A DNA stretch of 64,000 nt from an uncultured Acidimicrobiia bacterium (GTDB lineage Bacteria; Actinomycetota; Acidimicrobiia; Acidimicrobiales; CAIXPF01). The DNA lies in NCBI GenBank assembly GCA_903921205.1, contig CAIXPF010000034.1:51844-115843 (forward strand). The letters are read 5' to 3'. Numbering within the stretch: the stretch's first letter is position 1; each line of letters starts with the position of its first letter. The notes under the pieces were generated by a model that had not been told where the DNA came from, did not search any database, and saw nothing but the letters and a program-made list of their open reading frames with translations. The position numbers were made by a program, and so were the translations under genes. Shown here in pieces: positions 29,286-37,618 of the stretch.

Positions 29286-30557
29286 ATGCCGCCCATGCCG
29301 AACGGTCTGCTCGACGGGGTCAAGGTCATCGACTTCACCCAGGCGCTGTCGGGGCCGACCCTGACCCGCTACCTGGCCGAACTCGGGGCCGACGTGGTCA
29401 AGGTCGAGGTCCCACCGCACGGCGACATCACCCGGCTCTCCCAGACCGTTCGTGACGGCCGCAGCGGCTACTACGTGTCGGTCAACCGGGCCAAGCGATC
29501 CCTCTGCGTCGACATCAAGGACCCGCGGGGCCGGCAGTTGGTGCTCGATCTGATCGACGGGGCCGACGTGCTGGCGGAGAACTTCCGGCCCGGCACCATC
29601 GACCGGCTGGGGTTCGGCTGGGACGTGGTCCACGCCCGGAACCCGCGGCTGATCATGTGCTCGATCTCCGCCTTCGGCCAGGACGGGCCGCTGGCCCAGC
29701 ACGGTGGCTACGACGGCGTGGCCCAGGCCTATGCCGGGGTGACCTCGATGAACGGGGAGGCCGGCGGGGCCCCCATCGTGGCCGGCGCGGCGATGGGTGA
29801 CGTGCTCACCGGCGTGAACGCCGTGGCCGCGGTGCTCGGCGCGCTGTACCACCGCGAGCGCAGCGGCGCGGGCCAGCACGTGGCCGTGTCGTTGCTCGAG
29901 GCGTACCTGCAGGCGCATGACAGCTCGATCCAGAGCTACTCGCTCAGCGACGGCAAGGTGGTCCAGACCCGTTCCGGACGCTTCCATCCGATGGCCTGCC
30001 CCTACGGGATCTTCACCGCCCGTGACGGGTACCTGTTCATCTGCGCCGCCGCCGACCGCCACTGGCGCGACCTCTGCGCGGCCATGGACCGGCCCGACCT
30101 GGCGTCGGACCATCCCTGGGCGGTGCGGGCCACCCGCGAGCAGGAGAAGGCCGCCGTCAACGCCTTCCTCGACGCCTGGCTGTCGTCGTTGCCCTCCCGC
30201 GACGAGGCCCTGGCCCGGCTGCAGCGCCACGGCGTGCCGGTGGGGCCGGTGCACAGCATCGACGAGGTGGTGCACCACCCCGACCTGCGGGCCATAGGCG
30301 CCATCCGCCGGGCCTCGGACCCGGTGTTCGGCCACCTCGACGTGCCCGGCTTCCCGCTGCACTTCTCGGAGCTCGACGCCGCGAACCCGGCCGGACCCGA
30401 CGGTGACGACTCGCCGGAGGCCGCCTTCCTCGGCGAGCACAACGAGGAGATCGCCGTCGGACGCGCCGGGATGAGCCCAGAGCGCTACGCCGAGCTCGTC
30501 GCCGACGGCGTACTGCGGGCCGAACCGGTCAGCCCCCGCCCGTCCCGCCAGCGCTGA
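29286..30557 (+). CDS. CaiB/BaiF (family III) CoA-transferase
   Basis: GVKVIDFTQALSGPTLTRYLAELGADVVKVE, NRAKRSLCVDIKDPRGR, catalytic-type Asp in AAMGDVLTG. Confidence 0.94.
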   Translation: MPPMPNGLLDGVKVIDFTQALSGPTLTRYLAELGADVVKVEVPPHGDITRLSQTVRDGRSGYYVSVNRAKRSLCVDIKDPRGRQLVLDLIDGADVLAENFRPGTIDRLGFGWDVVHARNPRLIMCSISAFGQDGPLAQHGGYDGVAQAYAGVTSMNGEAGGAPIVAGAAMGDVLTGVNAVAAVLGALYHRERSGAGQHVAVSLLEAYLQAHDSSIQSYSLSDGKVVQTRSGRFHPMACPYGIFTARDGYLFICAAADRHWRDLCAAMDRPDLASDHPWAVRATREQEKAAVNAFLDAWLSSLPSRDEALARLQRHGVPVGPVHSIDEVVHHPDLRAIGAIRRASDPVFGHLDVPGFPLHFSELDAANPAGPDGDDSPEAAFLGEHNEEIAVGRAGMSPERYAELVADGVLRAEPVSPRPSRQR

Positions 30558-32226
30558 CCGCCGGCGTCGCCAGCAACGTCGACAACACCGCGTCGAGTTC
30601 GGCTCGGGCGGCGAGCGCATCGGAGACGCCGCCCGGTCGACGCCAGGCCACATGGCCGTCGGGCCGCACCAGCACGGCCCCGGCGTCGCCGATGCCGTAG
30701 AGCGACGCCAGGTCCCGATCCTCGGCGGGATCTGCCAGCAGATCGGCACCGAGCCGGTAGGCCACCACGACCGGCGAACCGAGCGCCGAGGCACCGTCGA
30801 CCCACGCCGCGCCGGCGGGCCCGGCGATCAGCACGAAGGTGGCGTCGAACAGATCGAGGATCGAGCACGACCGGCCGTCCCGGCGCACCGTCAGGTGCGG
30901 GGCCCGGTGCCCCGGACAGGCACAGGGGGCGTACTGGCCGATGGGATCCTCCACCGTGGGCGGCGCCGTACCGTCGGGTATGACAGCGCCCTCGTCGTAG
31001 TGCAACCCCAGATCCATCCCCAGCCAGTTGCCGTACTGGGCCGAGTCGGCCACCGCAGCGGCGGCTTCCTCCGGCTTGCCGCTCTCCATCAGCCGGCGGA
31101 TCTTGCCGACCTTTCGGGTGTTCTCGAAGGATCGATCGGCGTTGTACCGGGCCACCGGCCGGCGCTCCGTGTCGTAGGTGTCGAGCAGCGCGTCATCGGC
31201 CCAACCCCGCTCGACGAACGCCAGCTTCCAGGCCAGGTTGTGGGTGTCCTGCACCCCGGTGTTCATGCCGAAGCCACCCGAGGGCGGCAGCTGGTGGGCG
31301 GCGTCACCGGCCAGGAACACCCGTCCCACCCGCATCGACTCGGCCACCGTGCAGCTCATTGTCCACGGGATGACATCCATCACCTCGAGGCCGATCTCGT
31401 CGATCACCGCCGGGTCGGTGGCTCCGATCGAGCGCAGGATCCACGCCGCGGCCGTTTCCCGGTCGAAGTCCTCGGGACGGTGCTCCCGGGGGTCGTAGCC
31501 CAACTGGCACAGCCAACGGTCCTGCAGGTCGATCTTCTGGAAGACGTTCCGGTCGGGCCCCGTCGTCCAGTACAACGTGGCCGGGCGGTGCTCGGTGAAG
31601 CGGGCCAGATTGGCCCGGAACTGGCAGTTCACCAGGGTCGCGAGGTCGTGGCCGCCCTCCATGGCGATGTCGAGGCTGCGTCGCACCGGCGACGCTGCGC
31701 CGTCGGCGGCAACCACCCACCGGGCCCGCAGCTCGCGCTGCGCACCGTCCGAGGTCCGGCGGGTCTGCACCGTCACCCCGGTGCGATCGGCATCCAGGGC
31801 CACGAACTCCTCGGCCCAGCGGATGTCGATGCCATCGAGACGCTCGACGTAGCGCAGCAGGACGGGCTCGATCTGGTCCTGGGAGGACAGCAGCCACGGC
31901 GCCGGCGACAACACCTCGCCCTCGACCACCGGCTGGATGTTCAGCGTGGTACGGCCGATCTCCCGCCCGGCCAGGGTGTCGCAGTAGACGAACCGCTCAC
32001 CCCATGCGGGCGGCAGGCACACCGCCTCGAGCTCGTCCTGGATGCCCCACTGGCGGAACACCTCCACCGTGCGCACGTTGATCGACCGGGCACGCGGGTG
32101 GGGGTTGACCTGGCCGCGGCGTTCGACGACCACCGCCGGGACGCCGTAACGACCGAGCAGGCCCGCCATCGACAAACCGACCGGTCCGGCCCCCACGATG
32201 ACCACGGCGGTCTGCTCGATGTCCAC
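30529..32226 (-). CDS. FAD-dependent monooxygenase (aromatic hydroxylase, PheA/TfdB-like)
   Basis: GTG start; VVIVGAGPVGLSMAGLLGRYGVPAVVVE, RVFLAGDAAHQLPPSGGFGMNTGVQDTHNLAWKL. Confidence 0.94.
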   Translation of the reverse strand: MDIEQTAVVIVGAGPVGLSMAGLLGRYGVPAVVVERRGQVNPHPRARSINVRTVEVFRQWGIQDELEAVCLPPAWGERFVYCDTLAGREIGRTTLNIQPVVEGEVLSPAPWLLSSQDQIEPVLLRYVERLDGIDIRWAEEFVALDADRTGVTVQTRRTSDGAQRELRARWVVAADGAASPVRRSLDIAMEGGHDLATLVNCQFRANLARFTEHRPATLYWTTGPDRNVFQKIDLQDRWLCQLGYDPREHRPEDFDRETAAAWILRSIGATDPAVIDEIGLEVMDVIPWTMSCTVAESMRVGRVFLAGDAAHQLPPSGGFGMNTGVQDTHNLAWKLAFVERGWADDALLDTYDTERRPVARYNADRSFENTRKVGKIRRLMESGKPEEAAAAVADSAQYGNWLGMDLGLHYDEGAVIPDGTAPPTVEDPIGQYAPCACPGHRAPHLTVRRDGRSCSILDLFDATFVLIAGPAGAAWVDGASALGSPVVVAYRLGADLLADPAEDRDLASLYGIGDAGAVLVRPDGHVAWRRPGGVSDALAARAELDAVLSTLLATPAVSAGGTGGG

Positions 32227-32322
32227 GTCGTCTCCCCCTGTAGCGCTCGGCCCGACGGTACCGCGCCTGCGCCCCACGCCGCCGAGGCCGCAGCGGGTTG
32301 CGCAGCGGGCGATCCGCAGGTT

Positions 32323-32441
32323 GTTTGTAGCGAAGTGGTCGGCAGTACCCCGGCGCCGATCGCCCTGCACGCTCGAACATGCAGGTCAGAGCGTCGTGCC
32401 GGTTGCGGTCACCGTGACGGTCGAACCATTTCGCTACAAAC
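32323..32441 (-). repeat. Intergenic inverted-repeat element, copy A
   Basis: GTTTGTAGCGAAGTGGTC (32323-32340) / GAACCATTTCGCTACAAAC (32423-32441); core GAACATGCAGGTCAGAG 32375-32391; second copy at 50325. Confidence 0.85.
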
Positions 32442-32525
32442 CAGCCGGACGGGGACCGCACGCCGCGCCCGAACCGAGGTTGGCCGGCGACGCCCCCCTT
32501 TCGGACCGGGTACGGATCGACGTCG

Positions 32526-32600
32526 GAACGATTCGGCGGCGATTCGGTGGCCGAACGAATCGGCGGCGATTCGACACCGGAACGAATCGGCGGCGATTCG
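32526..32600. repeat. Three hairpin-forming repeats, 27-bp period
   Basis: CGATTCGGCGGCGATTCG at 32529 and CGAATCGGCGGCGATTCG at 32556 and 32583; 7-bp stem CGAATCG/CGATTCG with loop GCGG. Confidence 0.9.
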
Positions 32601-32609
32601 GCGGCGCGC

Positions 32610-33890
32610 TCAGCGCAGGCGGGCCGCCCCCTCGGCGGCAAGGGCGTCGATGCGGGCACGGTCCCATCCGAGCTCGGCGAGGACCTCGGCGGTGTGCTCG
32701 CCGGGGTTGGGCGCGTGACGTCGCAGAGCGGTGTCCATCGTGTCGTAACGCACCGAATCCCGTACCTGACGGTATGGACCTTCGGTGGGATGGTCGGCCA
32801 CGGGCAGCAGGTCGACGGCGACGAGGTGCGGGTCCTCGTGGGCGTGAGCCAGGTCCATCACCGACGAGGCCGGGATCGAGTGGGCCTCACAGAACGCCAG
32901 CCACTCGGCCACGGTGTGGCTCGGGGCCTGTTCCTCCACGAACCCGTAGAGCTCGCCGCTGTTGGCGATCCGGTCGGCATGGCGGGCGAAGCGGGGATCG
33001 TCGGCGAGCTCCGGCCGGCCGACGAAGCGGAAGAAGTCCCGCCAGTTGGCATCGGTGTAGGGCAGCAGGCAGGCCCATCCGTCGGCACAGCGGTACGGCC
33101 GGCGGTACGGGTTCATGGCCCGCACGTATCCGACATCGCCCAACGGGGGTTCGAAGATGGCCCCGCCGTGGTGCTCCGCCAGGTTGAACGCCACCATGGT
33201 CTCGAACATCGGCACCTCGATGGTCTGGCCCTGCCCGGTGCGTTCCCGGAAGAACAGTGCCGCCATCACCGCCTGCACGACATGCAGCGCGCACACCTTG
33301 TCCGCCACCACCGCAGGCGAGAAGCCCGGGCGGCCGCTGACCCGTCCGATCAGGTCGGCGTAGCCCGACGCGGCCTGGATGGCATCGTCGTAGGCCGCCC
33401 GCCCGCCGTAGGGCCCGGCGGATCCGAACCCGTTGGCCACGCAATGGATGAGGCCGGGATGGCGGCTGCGCAAGGTCGTGGCGTCGAGGCCGAGCCGTTC
33501 CAGCGCCGAGGAACGCATGTTGCTCAGCAGCACATCGGCCGAGGCCACCAGCTCGCGGGCGGCTGCAGCCCCCGCAGGGTGCTTGAGGTCGAGGGCGACG
33601 CTGCGCTTGTTGCGGTGCAGGTTCAGGCTGAACCAGTTCATCCCCGCGTGGCGCAACGGCGGGGTACTGAGGAACGCCTCACCCTCGACCGACTCGAGGC
33701 GGATCACGTCGGCCCCGTGGTCCGCCAGCATCCGGGCGGCGAGCGGCCCCATGAGCACGGTGGTCAGGTCGACGACCCGGATGCCGTCGAAGGCGCCGGT
33801 GATCGCCCCCGACGGCGAGCCGGCCTCGCTCCCGGACGCAGCATGATCGGACGCAGCATGATCGGACGCAGCATGATCGGACGCAGTCAC
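32610..33890 (-). CDS. CaiB/BaiF (family III) CoA-transferase with (ASDHA)n N-terminal repeat
   Basis: GIRVVDLTTVLMGPLAARMLADHGADVIRLE, NKRSVALDLKHPAG, AVVADKVCALHVVQAVMAALFFRERTGQGQTIEVPM; GTG start. Confidence 0.92.
   Translation of the reverse strand: MTASDHAASDHAASDHAASGSEAGSPSGAITGAFDGIRVVDLTTVLMGPLAARMLADHGADVIRLESVEGEAFLSTPPLRHAGMNWFSLNLHRNKRSVALDLKHPAGAAAARELVASADVLLSNMRSSALERLGLDATTLRSRHPGLIHCVANGFGSAGPYGGRAAYDDAIQAASGYADLIGRVSGRPGFSPAVVADKVCALHVVQAVMAALFFRERTGQGQTIEVPMFETMVAFNLAEHHGGAIFEPPLGDVGYVRAMNPYRRPYRCADGWACLLPYTDANWRDFFRFVGRPELADDPRFARHADRIANSGELYGFVEEQAPSHTVAEWLAFCEAHSIPASSVMDLAHAHEDPHLVAVDLLPVADHPTEGPYRQVRDSVRYDTMDTALRRHAPNPGEHTAEVLAELGWDRARIDALAAEGAARLR
33834..33885. repeat. 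15-bp tandem repeat (3 copies + partial), in frame at CoA-transferase N-terminus
   Basis: ggacgcagcatgatc at 33834, 33849, 33864, then ggacgca. Confidence 0.92.
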
Positions 33891-34010
33891 GCCGGGGAGT
33901 CTTCCACGCCCGGCGCGAACCACCGGTCCCGGACCGGTGGCAAGGGTCCCGTACCGGCGCCGGTCCGACGCAGCAACAGGGTTCGGTCGCTCCAGCTAGG
34001 GTCCGGCGCG

Positions 34011-34988
34011 ATGGAACCGCTCACGATCGTCGACCCGGACCTGCCCATCATCGACGCCCACCACCACCTGTGGCTCGAGGGCGGGCACGGCGGACAGCGG
34101 GCCTACACCGTCGAGGAACTGCACCGTGACCTCGCGACCGGCCATGACATCCGGGCCACCGTGTTCGTGGAGTGCCACTCGTGCTACCGCAGCGACGGAC
34201 CCGCCGAGTTCCGCCCGGTCGGGGAGATCGAGTTCGTGGCGGCCCAGGCAGCCGAGGCCCGGCGGCGCGGCGGCCCGCCGATCGCTGCCATCGTGGGTCA
34301 TGCCGACCTCAGCCTCGGCAACGCCGTCGAGCGGGTGCTCGAGGCGCACGAGGCCGCCGGCGGCGGGCTGTTCCGTGGGGTCCGCCACACCACCGCCCAC
34401 GACCCGTCCCCGATGAACAACAGCGCCGGCCGGGCCGGCCTGATGGCGGAACCGTCCTTCCGCGACGGGGTACGCACGCTGGGCCGTAGGGGCCACAGCT
34501 ACGACGCCTTCTTCTTCCACCCGCAGCTGCCGGAGGCCGTCGCCCTGGCCCGGGCCTGCCCGGAGGTCACCATCGTGGCCAACCACTTCGGCACGCCCAT
34601 CGCCGGTGGCCCCTACCGGGGCCGGGCCACCGAGACCCGGGCGTTCTGGCGGGAGCAGATCGCCGAGCTGGCCCGCTGCTCGAACGTGGTCATGAAGCTC
34701 GGCGCGATCACCCGACCGTTGTCGGGCGACCGCTGGGACCGCAACCCGACCACCGCCACCGCCGCGGACATCGACCGGGCCTGGCGCGACGAGATCCGCT
34801 GGTGCATCGACCACTTCGGACCGGACCGCTGCCTGTTCGAGTCGAACTTCCCCGTCGACAAGCCCTGCGTGTCCTACGCCGAGCTGTGGAACGGCTTCAA
34901 GCTCGCCACCGCCGACTACGGACCCGACGAGCGTCGCGCCCTGTTCCACGACACCGCCGCGCGCGTCTACCGCATCGCCCTGGACTGA
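34011..34988 (+). CDS. amidohydrolase family protein (TIM-barrel metal-dependent hydrolase)
   Basis: LPIIDAHHHLWLEG, IRATVFVECHSCYR, VAFHD-like C-terminus CLFESNFPVDKPCVSYAELWNGF. Confidence 0.92.
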   Translation: MEPLTIVDPDLPIIDAHHHLWLEGGHGGQRAYTVEELHRDLATGHDIRATVFVECHSCYRSDGPAEFRPVGEIEFVAAQAAEARRRGGPPIAAIVGHADLSLGNAVERVLEAHEAAGGGLFRGVRHTTAHDPSPMNNSAGRAGLMAEPSFRDGVRTLGRRGHSYDAFFFHPQLPEAVALARACPEVTIVANHFGTPIAGGPYRGRATETRAFWREQIAELARCSNVVMKLGAITRPLSGDRWDRNPTTATAADIDRAWRDEIRWCIDHFGPDRCLFESNFPVDKPCVSYAELWNGFKLATADYGPDERRALFHDTAARVYRIALD

Positions 34989-35078
34989 CCACCGCGCTCA
35001 GCTCACCACCGCCCTGGACTGACCACCGCGCTCAGCTCACCACCGCCCTGGACTGACCACCGCGCTCAGCTCACCACC
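34977..35078. repeat. Perfect 3 x 34-bp tandem repeat spanning a gene end
   Basis: gccctggactgaccaccgcgctcagctcaccacc at 34977, 35011, 35045, identical; contains the amidohydrolase stop codon. Confidence 0.95.
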
Positions 35079-35446
35079 GTGCGGGGTGTGCCGCCGTCGT
35101 CGGGGTTCGTGCTGTGCCGGCGATAGCTCGAGGTCGCCCGGTCGATGAGGCCGGAGGCGGCTGCGGGCGCGGAACGGTCGAGGTGCGAGGCCGCGGTCGC
35201 CAACCGTCCGCAACAGGCGCAGCCGACCGGGACCGCGCCCGACACCGGCACCGGCCGTGGCACCGACGCCGTGCGGACCACCGGTTGCGGCTGCGGGGCA
35301 CCGACGGCGTCGGGGCGATCCTCGGGCGCGTTGCCGCCACCGCCGTCGGAGGTTCCCGGTCGCCGGTTGGTGGACTCGGCCGACGGCGCGATCGACCGAC
35401 GATCGGTGCTGAAGGTTCGACCAATTGATCCCAGGGAGAACGCCAT
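35066..35446 (-). CDS. hypothetical small protein
   Basis: 126 codons, third positions mostly G/C as in neighbouring real genes; MAFSLGSIGRTFSTDRRSIAPS...PVGCACCGRLATAASHLDR; weak RBS. Confidence 0.45.
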   Translation of the reverse strand: MAFSLGSIGRTFSTDRRSIAPSAESTNRRPGTSDGGGGNAPEDRPDAVGAPQPQPVVRTASVPRPVPVSGAVPVGCACCGRLATAASHLDRSAPAAASGLIDRATSSYRRHSTNPDDGGTPRTVVS

Positions 35447-35579
35447 GACGTCTCGACTTTCGGCGCCCCATCCATGGTGCCGGCACGATCCTTCTGGCCA
35501 AACTCGGCCTACTCGGTACATCGACCGGATCGTCGCCCGCCTTGAGGACCTCCTCGGCGGAACCCGGCCAGGCCCGTAG
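35445..35579 (+). CDS. putative 44-aa small protein
   Basis: Strong Shine-Dalgarno (cAGGGAGaacgccATG); MTSRLSAPHPWCRHDPSGQTRPTRYIDRIVARLEDLLGGTRPGP; overlaps the start of the minus-strand ORF. Confidence 0.35.
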   Translation: MTSRLSAPHPWCRHDPSGQTRPTRYIDRIVARLEDLLGGTRPGP

Positions 35580-35621
35580 CCGCCGGACCGTGGCCGGGCG
35601 GGGCCCGCAGGGTGACCGTGG

Positions 35622-36320
35622 TCAGCCGAGCTCGAAGACCCGGTCGGCGAGGAAGCGGGTGTCGGCAGGGTCGCTACAGGCCAGCACCACGATGGCCGAC
35701 CGCGTCGCGAGCTGCCCGGCGAGCCACTGGCGCACGCTCAGACGGGTCCGGCTGTCCAGCGCGGCGAACGGGTCGTCGAGGACGACCACCGCCTCGCCGA
35801 GGGCGAGACAACGGGCCAGGGCCACCCGCTGGGTCTCGCCGCCCGAGAGGGTCCAGCCGTCGCGCCGGTAGACCGCAGGCGTCAGGCCGAGGGCCTCGAG
35901 GGTCGCCTCCGCAGCCTGGCCGGCCCCGGCGGCAGTGCCGGACCCGACGGTGCCGGACCCGACGGAGGCCGGTCCAGCACGGCCGATCACCTGGTCGATC
36001 GCGGCGATGTGGTCGGCCAGCATCGGGCGGGGCGGGAGGTAGGCAACCGGGCGCTCGGCCTCGGGACGCCACCCGCCCGCCGCCGGGTCGTCCCACACCC
36101 CGTCGGGACCCACCAGCCGCCCCGAGGACAGCCGGAGCCGGCCCGCCAGCGCAGCGAGCAGCGTCGACTTGCCCGAACCGACCTCACCGAGGACGCCCAC
36201 CACCTCGCCCGCCGCTACCGCCAGCGTGGCCTCGAGCACGAAGGAATCACGCTCCAACCGTCCGTCGAGGGACAACCCCGGCAACTCCCAGGACCCTTCA
36301 GCAGCAGATCGTTCCGGCAT
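35622..36320 (-). CDS. ABC-type ATP-binding protein (no adjacent permease)
   Basis: GEVGSGKSTLLAALAGRL Walker A; WTLSGGETQRVALARCLALGEAVVVLDDPFAALD. Confidence 0.85.
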   Translation of the reverse strand: MPERSAAEGSWELPGLSLDGRLERDSFVLEATLAVAAGEVVGVLGEVGSGKSTLLAALAGRLRLSSGRLVGPDGVWDDPAAGGWRPEAERPVAYLPPRPMLADHIAAIDQVIGRAGPASVGSGTVGSGTAAGAGQAAEATLEALGLTPAVYRRDGWTLSGGETQRVALARCLALGEAVVVLDDPFAALDSRTRLSVRQWLAGQLATRSAIVVLACSDPADTRFLADRVFELG

Positions 36321-36535
36321 CACCCCAGTCTGTCCGCTGCACCCTCCCGTCCACCCGAGGCCCGGCCGACCGCTACGGGGCGATGCGGCTACGGTGCCCT
36401 CGATCACGCGCCGACACCCGGGGGAGCTGTCATGACCACGCCGAGCCCAGCGCGGGCCCGCTGCGCAGACCGAGCCGGGTACCCCGACCCTGACCCGGCC
36501 GGGCGGCACCGCCGAACCTCACGGCCGCAGCGGCG

Positions 36536-37252
36536 ATGACCGCGGCTGCACAACCACCGGCCGAGACGGTCAAGGGCAAGAGCGCCCTCGACCTCGGCAC
36601 CCTGCTGTTCGCGTCGATCGCCATCGGCATCGCCGTCACGTCGATCCTCAGCGGGGTCGGCACCTCGGGCTGGGCGGTGATGGCCGCCTGCACCTTCGCC
36701 TACTCGGGAACCGGCGAGGTGGCCTACGCCTCGGTCATCGCCGCCGGCGGAGCCATGACCCCGGCGTTGGTGGCAGCGATGCTGGTCAGCTCCCGGTTCG
36801 GGTTGCTGGCCATGAGCATGACCGGCCGCTGGAAGGCCCCGCTGTGGGAGCGCATCGTCGTCGCCCACCTGGCCTCCGAGGTCGCCGTGGCCGCCGCCAT
36901 CGAAGCCGAGCCGCGCGGCGAACAGGCCGCGCGACGGGCCTTCTTCGAGCTGGCGTTGTGCAACACGGCCGGCTGGATCATCGGCTCGGGCATCGGGCTG
37001 GCCCTCGGCGACGTCGTCGGCAACACCGGACGGATCGGCCTCGACGTGGTGTTCCCGGCCTCGTTCGTGGGTGCGGTGGTCAACGGCCTGCGCCGCAAGG
37101 ACAGCACGGTGGCGGTGGTCGCCGGTGCCGGTGCGGCCCTGGCCCTCACGCCGGTGCTGCCCCCGGGGCTGCCGGTGCTGCTGGCCGCCGCCACCTCCCT
37201 GCTGGCCATGGCGGCCCCGGCCGCCACCTGGCGGAAGCCGGCGGTGTCGTGA
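36536..37252 (+). CDS. azlC: AzlC family branched-chain amino acid exporter subunit
   Basis: TSILSGVGTSGWAVMAACTFAYSGTGEVAYASVIAAGGAMTPALVAAMLVSSRFGLLAMSM typical AzlC. Confidence 0.87.
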   Translation: MTAAAQPPAETVKGKSALDLGTLLFASIAIGIAVTSILSGVGTSGWAVMAACTFAYSGTGEVAYASVIAAGGAMTPALVAAMLVSSRFGLLAMSMTGRWKAPLWERIVVAHLASEVAVAAAIEAEPRGEQAARRAFFELALCNTAGWIIGSGIGLALGDVVGNTGRIGLDVVFPASFVGAVVNGLRRKDSTVAVVAGAGAALALTPVLPPGLPVLLAAATSLLAMAAPAATWRKPAVS

Positions 37253-37560
37253 CCGCGCTCGGGACCCTGCTGTTCATCCTCGGCGTGTTCGCCATCCGCA
37301 TGGTCGGGGGCTTCTCGCTCAGCGGCGTGCTCGCCGGCAACGAGCGCGTCACCCGCCTGCTGCTGTTGATGCCGTTGTCGATCGTGTCCGCCGTGGTGGC
37401 CGTGCAGACCTTCACCAAGGGCACCACCCTGGTCCTCGACGCCCGGGCCGTGGGCATCGCCGTCGCTGCGATCCTCTCCTGGCGCAAGGTGCCGCTGGGC
37501 GTGGTGGTCGTGATCGCTGCGCTGACCACCGCGCTGGTCCGCCAGCTCGGCTGGGGCTGA
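37249..37560 (+). CDS. azlD: AzlD family transporter subunit
   Basis: GTG start overlapping the azlC stop (GTGA); LPLSIVSAVVAVQTF-like AzlD sequence LLLMPLSIVSAVVAVQTFTKGTTLVLDARAVGIAVAAILSWRKVPLGVVVVIAALTTALVR. Confidence 0.85.
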   Translation: MTALGTLLFILGVFAIRMVGGFSLSGVLAGNERVTRLLLLMPLSIVSAVVAVQTFTKGTTLVLDARAVGIAVAAILSWRKVPLGVVVVIAALTTALVRQLGWG

Positions 37561-37618
37561 GCGGGCCGAACTTCCCGACATCGGTCCGCGGCCGGGCGGT
37601 GGCGTGCCAGGATGCGCC

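Noticed and set aside
30652-32718. 688-aa plus ORF
   Set aside because: Antisense shadow of the FAD monooxygenase; no recognisable domain.
34977-35078. CRISPR array
   Set aside because: Units are contiguous with no spacers and no cas genes nearby; simple tandem repeat.
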